Origin: Desulfopila aestuarii DSM 18488
Lineage (GTDB): Bacteria; Desulfobacterota; Desulfobulbia; Desulfobulbales; Desulfocapsaceae
Direction: 5' to 3'
Assembly: GCF_900143695.1 (NCBI RefSeq)
Contig: NZ_FRFE01000005.1
Coordinates: 1 to 64,000 of the forward strand
Length of the DNA stretch: 64,000 nt
Below the pieces are notes generated by a model that saw nothing but the letters and a program-made list of their open reading frames with translations, ran no database searches and was not told the DNA's origin. This document shows, piece after piece, positions 8,466-17,378 of the stretch. A program made the translations under genes and the position numbers. The first letter of the stretch is position 1; every line of letters begins with the position of its first letter.

Positions 8466-10133
8466 TCAGGCAGACTGTGCAGCCTGCTTGGCCTCGGACT
8501 CCCGATTGATCAGCTTCTGCTGCAGGATGGACAACAGGTTGTTCACAAACCAGTAAAGAACCAAACCAGAAGCGAAGTTCAAGAACATAAAGGTGAAAAT
8601 GAGCGGCAGAAACTGCATGATCTTCGCCTGGGTCGGATCAGCTGTTGTAGGTGTCATCTTCTGCTGCAGCCACATGGATGCCCCCATGAGCAGGGTCAAA
8701 ACCGGCAATCCTCCGAGATAAGGAAGGTCAAATCCTATCCACAAACGATCAGGAGCGGAAAGATCCGTAATCCACAACATAAAAGGAGCATGCCGCAACT
8801 CAATCGACTGCAGCAGTACCTTATAGAGAGCAAAGAAGACCGGAATCTGCAAGACCATCGGCAGGCATCCGCCAAGCGGATTGACCCTGTAGGTTTTGTA
8901 GAGATTCATCACCTCCTGGTTCATGCGGGTCGGATCGTCCTTGTACTTCTCCTTGAGCTTGGCCATCTTCGGCTGCAACTTCTGCATGTTCTTCATGGAC
9001 TTCATACCTTTCTGGCTGATTGGCCAGAAGGCTGCCTTGAACATAATGGTCACCAGGATGATAGCAACACCGTAATTCCCAACAAACCCATAGAGGAAAT
9101 TGAGCAGCCAGAGGGTTGGCCGGGCGATAATGTCAAACCAGCCAAAATTTACAGAACGCTCGAGGTTGTAACCAAGTTCTCTCAGCAACTCAACCTTCTT
9201 AGGTCCGTAGTAAATTTTGTAGGCATAGGTTTTCTCAGAGCCTGGTTGCAGCGTATCGAGATTTCCGATTAACGCAGTCCGGGTCAATTCGTCATTGCCC
9301 TGCATCACATAAGATACACCGGCTCCGTCTATGGGTACGATTCCACGAAGGAAATAATTACCGCCAAATCCGGCCCACTCAACATTGCCCTGCAAAGTAA
9401 CCGGACCGTCCTCATATTCCTTCGCTTTGATCTCGTGCAGTTCGCCGTTTATATATGCCTCGGAACCTTGAAACAGATACATATTCCCCGGGCCACCGGT
9501 CTTTTGGAACGGCGTATTCACCTGGTGTAATTGTGCCATGCCTTGAAGCGACTGACCGGAGCTGTTCTTAACGGTGATATCCAGACCGATTACATAGCTA
9601 TCTTTTGCAAAAGTATACGTTCTTACAACGGTCAGCCCATTGCCAGCATCCGCTTCCATGGTGAGAACGCCTTTACCGTCGGTAAACGTCACATTCTTTG
9701 CTGTACTCTTATAAAAAAGGTCCTGACCTATGATGCTTCCCCAAGAAAATTTGAGGGGAAAACCAAGATTAACATCACTATTTACCAGTTCTTTACCCGG
9801 AGAGTCCTTGGCACTTGTTTCTTTTTGTCCCTTGAGCACAAGTTGTATTAAAGCGCCACCATTTTCTGAAAAAACAGCTGTATACCTGTCGGTTTCCACA
9901 GAGATGTCTGTCGCGTCAGGATGCAGCACAGCAGGTGCTGCCGCCGCGATTTGCGGAACGACCGCCTGAACGGCTCCTGGCACCGGCTGTCCATCAGTCG
10001 CTTGTGGTGTAGAGGTTGCTGTTGGATTTTCCACGGGTGCTTCCGGGGTCTCGAATCCCACAAAAAAATACTGGTATCCGAGCAGGATGGCGAAGGAGAT
10101 AATGACTGCCAGAAAGGCTCTATAGGTGTCCAT
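8466..10133 (-). CDS. yidC: Membrane protein insertase YidC
   Basis: YidC inserts inner-membrane proteins alone or with SecYEG. The 555-residue protein has an N-terminal membrane anchor (residues 6-25), a Pro/Ala-rich linker, the large periplasmic P1 domain (about 65-340), and the conserved C-terminal insertase domain with five membrane segments (GVAIILVTIMFKAAFWP onward, then CLPMVLQIPVFFALY). This is the Gram-negative long form. The gene lies between yidD and jag in the standard order. Length and motifs are normal. Confidence 0.97.
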   Translation of the reverse strand: MDTYRAFLAVIISFAILLGYQYFFVGFETPEAPVENPTATSTPQATDGQPVPGAVQAVVPQIAAAAPAVLHPDATDISVETDRYTAVFSENGGALIQLVLKGQKETSAKDSPGKELVNSDVNLGFPLKFSWGSIIGQDLFYKSTAKNVTFTDGKGVLTMEADAGNGLTVVRTYTFAKDSYVIGLDITVKNSSGQSLQGMAQLHQVNTPFQKTGGPGNMYLFQGSEAYINGELHEIKAKEYEDGPVTLQGNVEWAGFGGNYFLRGIVPIDGAGVSYVMQGNDELTRTALIGNLDTLQPGSEKTYAYKIYYGPKKVELLRELGYNLERSVNFGWFDIIARPTLWLLNFLYGFVGNYGVAIILVTIMFKAAFWPISQKGMKSMKNMQKLQPKMAKLKEKYKDDPTRMNQEVMNLYKTYRVNPLGGCLPMVLQIPVFFALYKVLLQSIELRHAPFMLWITDLSAPDRLWIGFDLPYLGGLPVLTLLMGASMWLQQKMTPTTADPTQAKIMQFLPLIFTFMFLNFASGLVLYWFVNNLLSILQQKLINRESEAKQAAQSA

Positions 10134-10207
10134 TTTGCGTACCGATGATTTTTTCCCACAGGAGAAATTCCAGTGGTATGAACGTTGAAGAGAATGGCGG
10201 CAACAGC

Positions 10208-10447
10208 TTAACGTAATGGGTCATAGCCGCCTCGTGAAAATGGATGGCAACGAATGATACGGCAGAGTCCCAGGAAAGATCCTTTCAAAGCGCCATATTT
10301 TTCAATTGCCTGGATGGTATAACTGGAACAGCTGGGAATAAAACGACAACTAGGGGGGAACAGTGGGGAAATGCAATACTGGTACCCTCTGACCAATCCC
10401 ATAAGAACTGTCTTGGGGAACTCTGAAATCCTGATCTCAGCCTTCAT
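10208..10447 (-). CDS. yidD: Membrane protein insertion efficiency factor YidD
   Basis: A 79-residue protein with the YidD signature: [32 protein letters not shown] and a final [13 protein letters not shown] use ATG 10447, since a GGA lies six bases upstream; the open frame continues three codons to a TTG. It overlaps the end of rnpA by 11 bases, a usual arrangement that couples the two genes. YidD assists YidC-dependent insertion at the inner membrane. Confidence 0.93.
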   Translation of the reverse strand: MKAEIRISEFPKTVLMGLVRGYQYCISPLFPPSCRFIPSCSSYTIQAIEKYGALKGSFLGLCRIIRCHPFSRGGYDPLR

Positions 10448-10793
10448 GCGTTCCAATCCACCTGCTGGAGAGCGGCTTTACGGCCCGCCAAATCTCTTGC
10501 GGCGATGAGATGTTAAAATCAGGGCGAACTACAAAGACAATGTCCGCACCTCCCGGATAAAGATCCCGCCGCAAACGAAAAGACTCTCGAATAATCCGTT
10601 TGATGCGATTCCTCCTGACTGCCCCGCGGATCTTCCGACTTACACTGATCCCAATCCTGCTATCAGCCTGATCAGTCATCCGACAGATAAGCGAAAATCC
10701 GGAGCCATGCAAGCGCTTCCCCTGATTGTATACCTGATCAAACTCCCAACCCTTGCGCAGCTGGGAGCTTTTGGGAAATGACAGTTTTTCCAA
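10437..10793 (-). CDS. rnpA: Ribonuclease P protein component
   Basis: RnpA is the protein subunit that helps the RNase P RNA mature tRNA 5' ends. The 118-residue product has the [13 protein letters not shown] start, the central region [28 protein letters not shown] (the RNR signature helix) and normal length. The only suitable start is TTG at 10791-10793, eight bases after the rpmH stop; no ATG lies nearby, and an unusual start is common for rnpA. The genes are co-transcribed with rpmH. Confidence 0.95.
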   Translation of the reverse strand: MEKLSFPKSSQLRKGWEFDQVYNQGKRLHGSGFSLICRMTDQADSRIGISVSRKIRGAVRRNRIKRIIRESFRLRRDLYPGGADIVFVVRPDFNISSPQEIWRAVKPLSSRWIGTHEG

Positions 10794-10801
10794 ACAGCAA
10801 A

Positions 10802-10939
10802 TCAGGCGGAGAGACGTTTACGGCCGTGTGCCCTGCGGGCTTTAATGACCGCACGTCCGGCGCGGGTAGCCATACGGGCACGGAATCCATGGGTGCGTTT
10901 ACGTTTGAGATTGCTAGGCTGAAAAGTACGTTTGCTCAT
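10802..10939 (-). CDS. rpmH: 50S ribosomal protein L34
   Basis: A 45-codon gene reading [15 protein letters not shown] then [14 protein letters not shown] and ending GRKRLSA, which is the whole L34 protein of the large ribosomal subunit. ATG at 10937-10939 follows GAGGAAG by six bases. It heads the rpmH-rnpA-yidD-yidC-jag-mnmE series. Confidence 0.97.
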   Translation of the reverse strand: MSKRTFQPSNLKRKRTHGFRARMATRAGRAVIKARRAHGRKRLSA

Positions 10940-11104
10940 TGTTCACTTCCTCGTGGTAAAATCCATGCAGAGCATGGAGAATGTTAAAACCTTCTCGGCG
11001 TCAGCGGCCTCTGCTTCAGGTGGTCGCACCCGCAGAACGCCATTTCCCCAACCAGCTGTTCAGCTCAAATTCCGGTCGGGGGATCACAAAATCACAAAAG
11101 ATGA

Positions 11105-11134
11105 ATATTAACCACACAACGTTTCCACTGTCAA
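11105..11134 (-). promoter_or_regulatory. Predicted sigma70 promoter of rpmH
   Basis: On the minus strand TTGACA (11129-11134), an 18-base spacer and TAATAT (11105-11110) form a strong promoter match. Transcription would begin near 11098, giving rpmH a leader of about 160 bases. Confidence 0.65.
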
Positions 11135-11252
11135 ACTATTTCATTTCTTATTGACGCCTCTGCTTGCACATCAGGATCAGCTATGATACTACTAAAAGGC
11201 TCATGCAACAGCCATCCTACAGTTCGTTTTTTTCGCATTTGCCAATGGTTCT

Positions 11253-12131
11253 ATGACCGATTTTCACGATCTCACCCACGCAACCCTCGATTGGAAACAG
11301 CTCTGGCAAAACGCCCGTCGCCAAAAGGGCTGGTCAAGCAAGGGTGCAACCGAATGGGACAAAAAGGCACCGTCTTTTGCCGCTCGAAACCGCACTTCGC
11401 CATTTATCGACCTATTGCTGATGCATCTGCCCGTGACGTCAGAATTGACCGTCCTGGACGTAGGCTGCGGGCCAGGAAATCTTGCGATTCCTCTCGCCGG
11501 CAGAAGCCGGTCTGTCACCGCCCTCGATTTCTCAGAGAAGATGTTGGAAATACTTGTTGCCGAGATCCAGGCCAAAAACATCACGAATGTCACCGCCAAA
11601 AGATGTGCATGGGAAGATGACTGGCATGCGCTCGGTGTTCTGCCCCACGATATTGCCATCGCCTCCCGTTCGCTTAGTGTCGATGACCTCACGGCAGCCA
11701 TCGCCAAACTTGATGCATTTGCCAGGCGATATGTCTTCATTGCCGACCGGATAACTCCGCCCCCTTTTGTTCCAGAGGCCTTCGCCGCCGTCGGCAGACC
11801 TTTTCACTCCGGACCTGATTATATCTACACGCTGAATATTCTCTATACCATGGGGATTCATCCCAACGTCACTATCTTGCAACCAGAGTCCGACTTTAGC
11901 TTTCAGGATCTCGACCAGGCCTTTCTCACCTACTCCTGGATGATAAAAGACCTAAACTCAAAAGAAGAACAGCAACTAAAACAATTCCTGCTTAAACAAG
12001 CCAGTCCTAATCCAGATGGAACAATCTCCATCCCCAGGCAGAATCCTCTTCGATGGGCACTGATCTGGTGGGAAAAGGCCATAGAAACCGATACTACCAG
12101 TAAACGTAACACACCAGAAAGATCCTCATGA
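11253..12131 (+). CDS. Class I SAM-dependent methyltransferase, unknown substrate
   Basis: A 292-residue protein with the SAM-binding motif [16 protein letters not shown] (about residues 67-81) and an acidic strand end after it ([11 protein letters not shown]). The N-terminal [14 protein letters not shown] and [11 protein letters not shown] stretches resemble bacterial methyltransferases of the Methyltransf_25 type found in metal- or cofactor-linked loci. The stop overlaps the mnmG start (ATGA at 12128-12131), so the two are translated together. No strong ribosome binding site precedes ATG 11253. The substrate cannot be read from sequence; rsmG, the usual methyltransferase near mnmG, is a different family. 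Confidence 0.82.
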   Translation: MTDFHDLTHATLDWKQLWQNARRQKGWSSKGATEWDKKAPSFAARNRTSPFIDLLLMHLPVTSELTVLDVGCGPGNLAIPLAGRSRSVTALDFSEKMLEILVAEIQAKNITNVTAKRCAWEDDWHALGVLPHDIAIASRSLSVDDLTAAIAKLDAFARRYVFIADRITPPPFVPEAFAAVGRPFHSGPDYIYTLNILYTMGIHPNVTILQPESDFSFQDLDQAFLTYSWMIKDLNSKEEQQLKQFLLKQASPNPDGTISIPRQNPLRWALIWWEKAIETDTTSKRNTPERSS

Positions 12132-14011
12132 ACACATATGATGTCATCGTAATCGGGGCCGGCCACGCCGGCTGCGAAGCCGCTCTTGCCAGCGCCCGCA
12201 TGGGCTGCAGGACTCTTGTCACCATTATTAATGCTGACACCATTGGTGCCATGTCCTGCAATCCTGCCATCGGCGGCCTTGCCAAAGGACACCTGGTGCG
12301 GGAAATCGACGCGCTGGGTGGCGAGATGGCGAGAAATATCGACGCCACCTCCATCCAGTTCCGCAGACTCAACACCAGTAAAGGCCCAGCTGTGCGCTCT
12401 TCCCGCGCTCAGGCTGATCGCTTATTGTACCGACTGCGCATGAAAACGGTTCTTGAACATCAGGAGAATCTCACCATAAGCCAGACAGTCGTCGACAGTT
12501 TACTTGTTAAAGATGGTCGGGTCTGTGGCATTCGTACCTCGCTGGACGAAGAGATTCATGCCGGCGCTGTCGTCGTTGCGACTGGTACCTTTTTAAATGG
12601 GTTGGTCCATATCGGTCTCAAGAACTTTCCTGCCGGCAGACTTGGCGACGCGCCTTCCACAAAGCTTGCGCTGTGGTTTAAAGAAGCGGGCTTCAATGTC
12701 GGTAGAATGAAAACAGGCACCGTACCCCGTATTGACGCCAATACCATTGACTATTCCGAGCTGGAAGCCCAACACAGTGACGATCCGCCCGCCCATTTTT
12801 CTTTCAGTTCCTCGGGCCGGTACACACTGCCTCAGCTCCCCTGCCATATCACGTACACAAATGAGCACACCCACGCGATCATCCGCCAGGGAATCGACCA
12901 GTCGCCGCTGTATGCCGGTATTATAGAAGGAATCGGCGCTCGCTATTGCCCGTCCATCGAGGACAAGGTGATGCGTTTTCCTGAGAAAACACGGCACCAG
13001 ATCTTTCTGGAACCGGAAGGGCTTGACACCACCGAGGTCTACCCCAACGGTATTCCGACCAGCCTGCCGCTCAGCACCCAGAAGGCGATGATCCAATCTA
13101 TTAAAGGACTTGAGAGCGCTCGTATTATTCGTCCCGGCTACGCGATTGAATACGATTATGTCGACCCACTTGAGCTATTACCATCACTTGCCACCAAGAA
13201 ATTTGAAGGCCTCTATCTTGCCGGCCAGATTAATGGTACCTCCGGTTATGAGGAAGCCGCAGCCCAGGGATTGATGGCGGCAATCAACGCCGTACGCTAT
13301 GTCCAGGGCAAGGATCCGCTCATTCTGGACAGATCGGAGGCCTATATTGGGGTGCTGATAGACGATCTGGTCACACGCGGCACCAAGGAACCCTATCGTC
13401 TCTTTACCTCCAGAGCAGAATACCGGCTACTGCTGCGTGAGGACAACGCGGACACTCGCCTCTGCCAAAGAGGTTATGATATCGGCCTTCTCGACGAAGG
13501 AAAGTTTCGAATTTTTCAACAAAAAATGCATGCGATAGCGGCTGGCATCGCTCTGTTGCACGATCATCATGCCAAACCGTCAGCTGAAATCAATGCCGCT
13601 CTTGAGTCTCTCGGCAGCAATACTTCCCGGCAAAAGTTGTCTCTGGCCGACCTGCTGCGGCGCCCCGAACTTGACCTGAAAAAAATAGCACAACTCCCCC
13701 TTGGAGAAGAACTGCAAGCTCAGCTCGCAGAACTCAGTAACTCGAAGGTCGCTGACGAGGTGCAACTCGAAATCAAATTCCAGGGATACATCGACCGCCA
13801 GCGCGAACAGGTTGATCGTTTTAAAAAGATGGAGGCGGTAAAGTTACCTGAAGATCTCGATTATGCTTCCATGTCCGGACTCTCCAACGAGGTAGTGGAA
13901 AAACTCTCCACTGTAAAACCGCTTTCGCTCGGCCAGGCATCGAGAATTTCAGGAATCACTCCTGCCGCAATCTCCGTGCTGCAGGTGCATTTACGTCGGC
14001 TGAAAGGTTGA
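12128..14011 (+). CDS. mnmG: tRNA uridine-5-carboxymethylaminomethyl modification enzyme MnmG (GidA)
   Basis: The FAD-dependent partner of MnmE in wobble-uridine modification. The 627-residue protein has the dinucleotide fold [18 protein letters not shown] at its start, the GidA signatures [21 protein letters not shown] and [13 protein letters not shown], and later [17 protein letters not shown]. The C-terminal helical MnmE-contact domain is complete. It overlaps the upstream methyltransferase by four bases. Confidence 0.98.
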   Translation: MNTYDVIVIGAGHAGCEAALASARMGCRTLVTIINADTIGAMSCNPAIGGLAKGHLVREIDALGGEMARNIDATSIQFRRLNTSKGPAVRSSRAQADRLLYRLRMKTVLEHQENLTISQTVVDSLLVKDGRVCGIRTSLDEEIHAGAVVVATGTFLNGLVHIGLKNFPAGRLGDAPSTKLALWFKEAGFNVGRMKTGTVPRIDANTIDYSELEAQHSDDPPAHFSFSSSGRYTLPQLPCHITYTNEHTHAIIRQGIDQSPLYAGIIEGIGARYCPSIEDKVMRFPEKTRHQIFLEPEGLDTTEVYPNGIPTSLPLSTQKAMIQSIKGLESARIIRPGYAIEYDYVDPLELLPSLATKKFEGLYLAGQINGTSGYEEAAAQGLMAAINAVRYVQGKDPLILDRSEAYIGVLIDDLVTRGTKEPYRLFTSRAEYRLLLREDNADTRLCQRGYDIGLLDEGKFRIFQQKMHAIAAGIALLHDHHAKPSAEINAALESLGSNTSRQKLSLADLLRRPELDLKKIAQLPLGEELQAQLAELSNSKVADEVQLEIKFQGYIDRQREQVDRFKKMEAVKLPEDLDYASMSGLSNEVVEKLSTVKPLSLGQASRISGITPAAISVLQVHLRRLKG

Positions 14012-14044
14012 TGGACTTGTAAAAATTTCGATCTACTTCGTTGC

Positions 14045-14102
14045 AGGTCATGCCAGACAATTCGCCGTACCAGATGTACTGCCGAATTGCCTGGCATGAC
14101 CT
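14045..14102. repeat. Large inverted repeat (20-base arms) after mnmG
   Basis: The arm at 14045-14064 (starts AGGTCATGCC) pairs with 14083-14102 (ends GGCATGACCT) at 19 of 20 positions around an 18-base loop that itself holds GTAC-CAGAT-GTAC. Flanking bases remain partly complementary. No T-tract follows, so it is not a standard terminator; it may be a dispersed palindromic repeat or a bidirectional structure in the mnmG-lgt spacer. Confidence 0.75.
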
Positions 14103-14226
14103 ACGCCTCGTATATCGAACTTTTTTCATAGCCCATCCGTATGGCAAAGATGACTTTCTACTTCGCCATCCTCGATTTTGTTTCGAATACTCCACCGTCA
14201 CATGAGGCCATCAAGGCTAACCGATT

Positions 14227-15042
14227 ATGCTCTCTTTTCCTGATATAGATCCGGTTTTACTGGAAATAGGTCCTCTAAAGGTCCGCTGGTATGGACTGAT
14301 GTACGTTCTGGGCTTTATGGCCAGTTATTTCCTGGTGCAGTTTCAGATCCGAAAACACAAATATGCACTACTCGCTGAACACTTCGAGAATATCAATCTG
14401 GTCCTGATACTCTCTGTCATTGTGGGTGGTCGTCTAGGTTATGTTCTCTTTTATAATCTTTCCTACTATTCTCAGCATCCGTTAGAAATTTTTGCAACCT
14501 GGACCGGCGGCATGTCCTTTCACGGCGCCTGCTTTGCCCTGATAGTCAGCGGCTGGTGGTACACCCGCAAAATTGGCCTTGATTTCTGGAAAACTGCCGA
14601 TATCTATGTTGCCACTATTCCTGTTGGTCTAGGCCTTGGCCGGATCGGAAATTTCATCAATGGAGAGCTGTTCGGCAGAGAGACCGATCTCCCATGGGGA
14701 ATGGTCTTTCCGTATGGCGGTTCAGTACCCCGCCACCCTTCACAGCTTTACGAAGCATCTCTCGAGGGTGCCGTTCTTTTCGCTATTCTCTGGATTGCAA
14801 AAGATAAACCATGGCAGCACCGCAGATACTGGCCTCACGGTTCGATTCTCGCACTCTTTCTTATCTGCTACGGATTCTTCAGGATGGGAATAGAGTTGGT
14901 CAGAGAACCTGACCAACAAATCGGCTTTCTGCTCAATGCTTTCACCATGGGCCAACTTCTCAGCTTCCTCATGGTAGCGGGAGGCGCCCTCCTCTGGAGT
15001 CTCCGCCTGTACAATACCCGCGAAACAACAATCAACAAGTGA
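14227..15042 (+). CDS. lgt: Prolipoprotein diacylglyceryl transferase
   Basis: Lgt adds diacylglycerol to the lipobox cysteine of prolipoproteins in the inner membrane, for example of the TPR lipoprotein in this window. The 271-residue protein has seven likely membrane segments, the N-terminal KVRWYGLMYVLGF motif, the MSFHGA segment (HGGL region, about residue 97-102) and the Lgt signature GRIGNFINGELFGRET (about 138-153). Length is normal. Confidence 0.97.
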   Translation: MLSFPDIDPVLLEIGPLKVRWYGLMYVLGFMASYFLVQFQIRKHKYALLAEHFENINLVLILSVIVGGRLGYVLFYNLSYYSQHPLEIFATWTGGMSFHGACFALIVSGWWYTRKIGLDFWKTADIYVATIPVGLGLGRIGNFINGELFGRETDLPWGMVFPYGGSVPRHPSQLYEASLEGAVLFAILWIAKDKPWQHRRYWPHGSILALFLICYGFFRMGIELVREPDQQIGFLLNAFTMGQLLSFLMVAGGALLWSLRLYNTRETTINK

Positions 15043-15050
15043 AAAGCACA

Positions 15051-15086
15051 CCGTCTTTGATGGCACAACTCTACCATCAAAGACGG
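15051..15086. terminator. Hairpin after lgt (13-bp stem)
   Basis: CCGTCTTTGATGG (15051-15063) and CCATCAAAGACGG (15074-15086) form a perfect 13-bp stem with a 10-base loop, nine bases after the lgt stop. There is no T-run, so it could be a Rho-linked or RNA-protecting structure rather than a strict intrinsic terminator. Confidence 0.55.
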
Positions 15087-15242
15087 CATAGTCATTTGAG
15101 CATCATGCAAAATGGTCTTTTCGGCCAAACTCAGCATTATGCTAAAAAATTTTATCCTCGGAATATTACTTATATGCCTGTGGTAAAATTTTTCACATGC
15201 CTCAATTTTGAACAAAAGTCCTCATTTTGCAATATACTCATT

Positions 15243-15515
15243 TCACTGAACTTTTTCACACAGCCGCTTACCCGGCTTAAACTTCACAACATTATGGGCA
15301 GGAATGGTGATCGCTTTGCCCGTCTGCGGATTGCGTCCTTTCTGGGCAGCTCTCTCGACAACTTTAAATGAACCAAACCCGACCAGGGTTACACGCTCTC
15401 CCCGCTCCATTGCCTCTGCCATGTTTTTCAGCACAATATTTAATGCTCTTTCTGCCTGGACTTTGGTTATCCCCCTGCTATCGGCGATTGTCGCCACAAG
15501 TTCCCCTTTATTCAT
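15243..15515 (-). CDS. HU-family DNA-binding protein
   Basis: A 90-residue nucleoid protein starting MNKGELVATIA, with the DNA-contacting arm around GRNPQTGKAITIPAHNVVKFKPGK, a full HU match. AAAGGAGAG lies before the ATG. It compacts and bends DNA as a dimer. A second paralogue of IHF character is at 58346-58627. The gene is convergent with lgt. Confidence 0.95.
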   Translation of the reverse strand: MNKGELVATIADSRGITKVQAERALNIVLKNMAEAMERGERVTLVGFGSFKVVERAAQKGRNPQTGKAITIPAHNVVKFKPGKRLCEKVQ

Positions 15516-15984
15516 GCTTCTCTCCTTTTACAGCTGACGGTTCTCGGTTGGACACCATGAAGTCCGCATTATTAATGTCTTCAGGGGAAAAAACAATCGA
15601 GGCATATACCAACATCCCTCTAGGTATATTTACCTAGTCGCACTTTTGCGTGCATAATTTGCATATTATTTCAAGAAACTACCAACAGTCTTCACTTAAA
15701 TCGCTACATAATGTTTCTTGCTTTGAGATAATTTTTCCTATATCAATCAGATGCAGCTGCCAACCCCAACAATCCAATAATATTGTGTATATTGAAACAC
15801 ATACTCCGTTCGCCACTATGAGTAAACGCGGGTGAAAGGCGCTGAAAAAGATGAATACTGGAGTGAATTGATGAGGGAGAGGTGTTTCTTGCAGGTTGCA
15901 CCTATTGACAGACCGAGCCTGAGAACGTCACGGAAAGCTGACAGGCGCAGAAACTCTGTGAAATGAAGCCTACTTCAGAATAGA
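15516..15984. other. Intergenic region between HU gene and response regulator
   Basis: No convincing ORF or RNA gene is visible. The AT-rich part next to the HU gene should hold its promoter. CTAGGTA (15620-15626) and TACCTAG (15631-15637) make a short operator-like inverted repeat about 105 bases before the HU start. The half near 15840-15984 shows nothing I can name. Confidence 0.4.
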
Positions 15985-16653
15985 TCAATACTTAGCAGGA
16001 GTGGCAAAACCATTGCGAACCGCAAAATTCACAAGATCCACACTGTTGCTCATCCCAAACTTCCGCAGCAAATTAGAGCGGTGATGATCGACTGTCCTGG
16101 GACTCAAACCGAGCTTATCGGCTATCTGTTTACTGGTGTACCCATCGACAACCAACTGTAGAATTTCCCGTTCACGCCTGGTGAGTTCCTGAAAAGGACT
16201 CTTTTTTTCTTTCCGGTAGACATTGATGACATCATCGGCAAAATCTTCTGCAAGAAAAGGGGAAATATAATTTTTACCGCTCTGGATTCGACGAATGGCC
16301 GTAAGAAGATCCTCTTCAGAATCATCTTTTACCAGGTAGCCATCAGCACCGGCCATCATCGCGTGATAAAAATACTGTTTACTCTTGTGCATTGTGAAGA
16401 TGAGAATCTTCACGGCTGGATAACGGTCCTTGACCAGTGTGACAGCCTCCAGACCACCAATATTTGGCATGGAAATATCGAGAATGATGAGATCGACCTG
16501 ATTTGAACTCAGAAAAACCATCAGCTCCTCGCCATTGCTTACCTCGCCAAGAACCTTCAGGTCTACATTCTGTGAAAGCAAATTTTTAATCCCGTGGCGG
16601 ATTAGCACATGGTCGTCTGCCAGCACTATTCTATAGGATCTATCCTGATACAT
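15985..16653 (-). CDS. NarL/LuxR-family response regulator
   Basis: A receiver domain (residues 8-122) with the acidic pair at the start of the domain (VLADDH), the phospho-acceptor aspartate in LIILDISMPNIGG, and the conserved lysine in YLVKDDS, is followed by a LuxR-type helix-turn-helix (LTRREREILQLVVDGYTSKQIADKLGLSPRTVDHH). I use ATG 16653 because GGAAGG lies five bases before it; the frame extends two codons to a GTG. No histidine kinase adjoins, so it is an orphan here. A role near exopolysaccharide genes is possible but unsupported. Confidence 0.92.
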   Translation of the reverse strand: MYQDRSYRIVLADDHVLIRHGIKNLLSQNVDLKVLGEVSNGEELMVFLSSNQVDLIILDISMPNIGGLEAVTLVKDRYPAVKILIFTMHKSKQYFYHAMMAGADGYLVKDDSEEDLLTAIRRIQSGKNYISPFLAEDFADDVINVYRKEKKSPFQELTRREREILQLVVDGYTSKQIADKLGLSPRTVDHHRSNLLRKFGMSNSVDLVNFAVRNGFATPAKY

Positions 16654-16990
16654 ATTCACCTTCCATTCACGATATCAGTTTCTCTTCTAAAAGAAGATCA
16701 AACCAAATGTTCAGTATTTTACAAAATTATATAATACCTGATAACTCCTCTTCCCTAAACAGAAAATATTCCATGACGGACAGCTACAGGGCAACTTTTC
16801 ATTTGTATGCATATGCCAATTACTCTCCTTTTTTTTGCTTGACTTTAACAGTCAGAGAGCTTTCATTAACTGTTCTGTAAAAATAGGGGGATTAGAATCT
16901 ACGCGCCCTCAGCAATTATTACACATTATGGAGCTTACAGCTCCTTTGATTTTATACTTTTCCAATTTCAAACACTTAAAGGAGAACATC
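16654..16990. other. Intergenic region before the small ORF at 16991
   Basis: AT-rich with no recognisable gene. TTGACT at 16839-16844 could be a -35 box but no good -10 follows at 16-18 bases. The upstream end should hold the promoter of the response regulator. Confidence 0.3.
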
Positions 16991-17209
16991 ATGACAGCCA
17001 ACAAGTCTCCCCGCTCTACGGCGGCAGAGGCGCTGGAGATCAGGCACCGGCACCCACACGAAAACCGAGGGAAAACGATTGTCGACCCAAATGCTCATTC
17101 CATACGTATCCTCCCTCATGGGGTACACATGGTGTCATTTGTCCATTCTGCCGATGTTTTCATCTGCGATAGGACGAAAAACGTTGCAACATCCCGTTCT
17201 GAAAACTGA
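16991..17209 (+). CDS. Small hypothetical protein, 72 residues
   Basis: ATG 16991 is preceded by AAAGGAG with a six-base gap, an excellent ribosome binding site, which is the main reason to list it. The product is polar and rich in His, Arg and Asn (HRHPHENRGK, then IRILPHGVHMVSFVH) with one Cys. No membrane segment or known motif is visible. It lies 169 bases before the SulP gene on the same strand. It may be a genuine small protein or a decayed gene; I do not recognise it. Confidence 0.4.
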   Translation: MTANKSPRSTAAEALEIRHRHPHENRGKTIVDPNAHSIRILPHGVHMVSFVHSADVFICDRTKNVATSRSEN

Positions 17210-17228
17210 TTTTCCTAAATGAATCGAC

Positions 17229-17340
17229 AACCTCGCTTTATTCAACCTTGTGCAAGACTTCAGACTCACTGGGAGCTCCGAGCTACCCGGCTTATGAAGT
17301 TTCTTTATCCGCCGGGTCCCTGACCCGCAGCCTCAAGATG
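17229..17340 (+). ncRNA. Candidate structured leader RNA (possible riboswitch) of the SulP gene
   Basis: The 5' stretch CAACCTCGCTTT (near 17229) can pair with AAGAGCGAAGTTG (near 17342-17354) to close a multi-helix region. Inside are ACTTCA/TGAAGT, ACCCGGC/GCCGGGT and GGGTC-CCT-GACCC, the last two overlapping as alternatives or a pseudoknot. The 3' arm of the closing helix lies about 25 bases before the transporter ATG. The class is not established; an ion-responsive class such as DUF1646 (Na+-I) is one idea to test. Only the pairing potential is seen. Confidence 0.35.
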
Positions 17341-17378
17341 ACAAGAGCGAAGTTGCATCACAATACATTGAGATCATT

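Noticed and set aside
10940-11252. Possible replication origin next to rpmH
   Set aside because: Near-match DnaA box TTAACCACA at 11108 only; no cluster of boxes, no dnaA, and the region is explained by the rpmH promoter.
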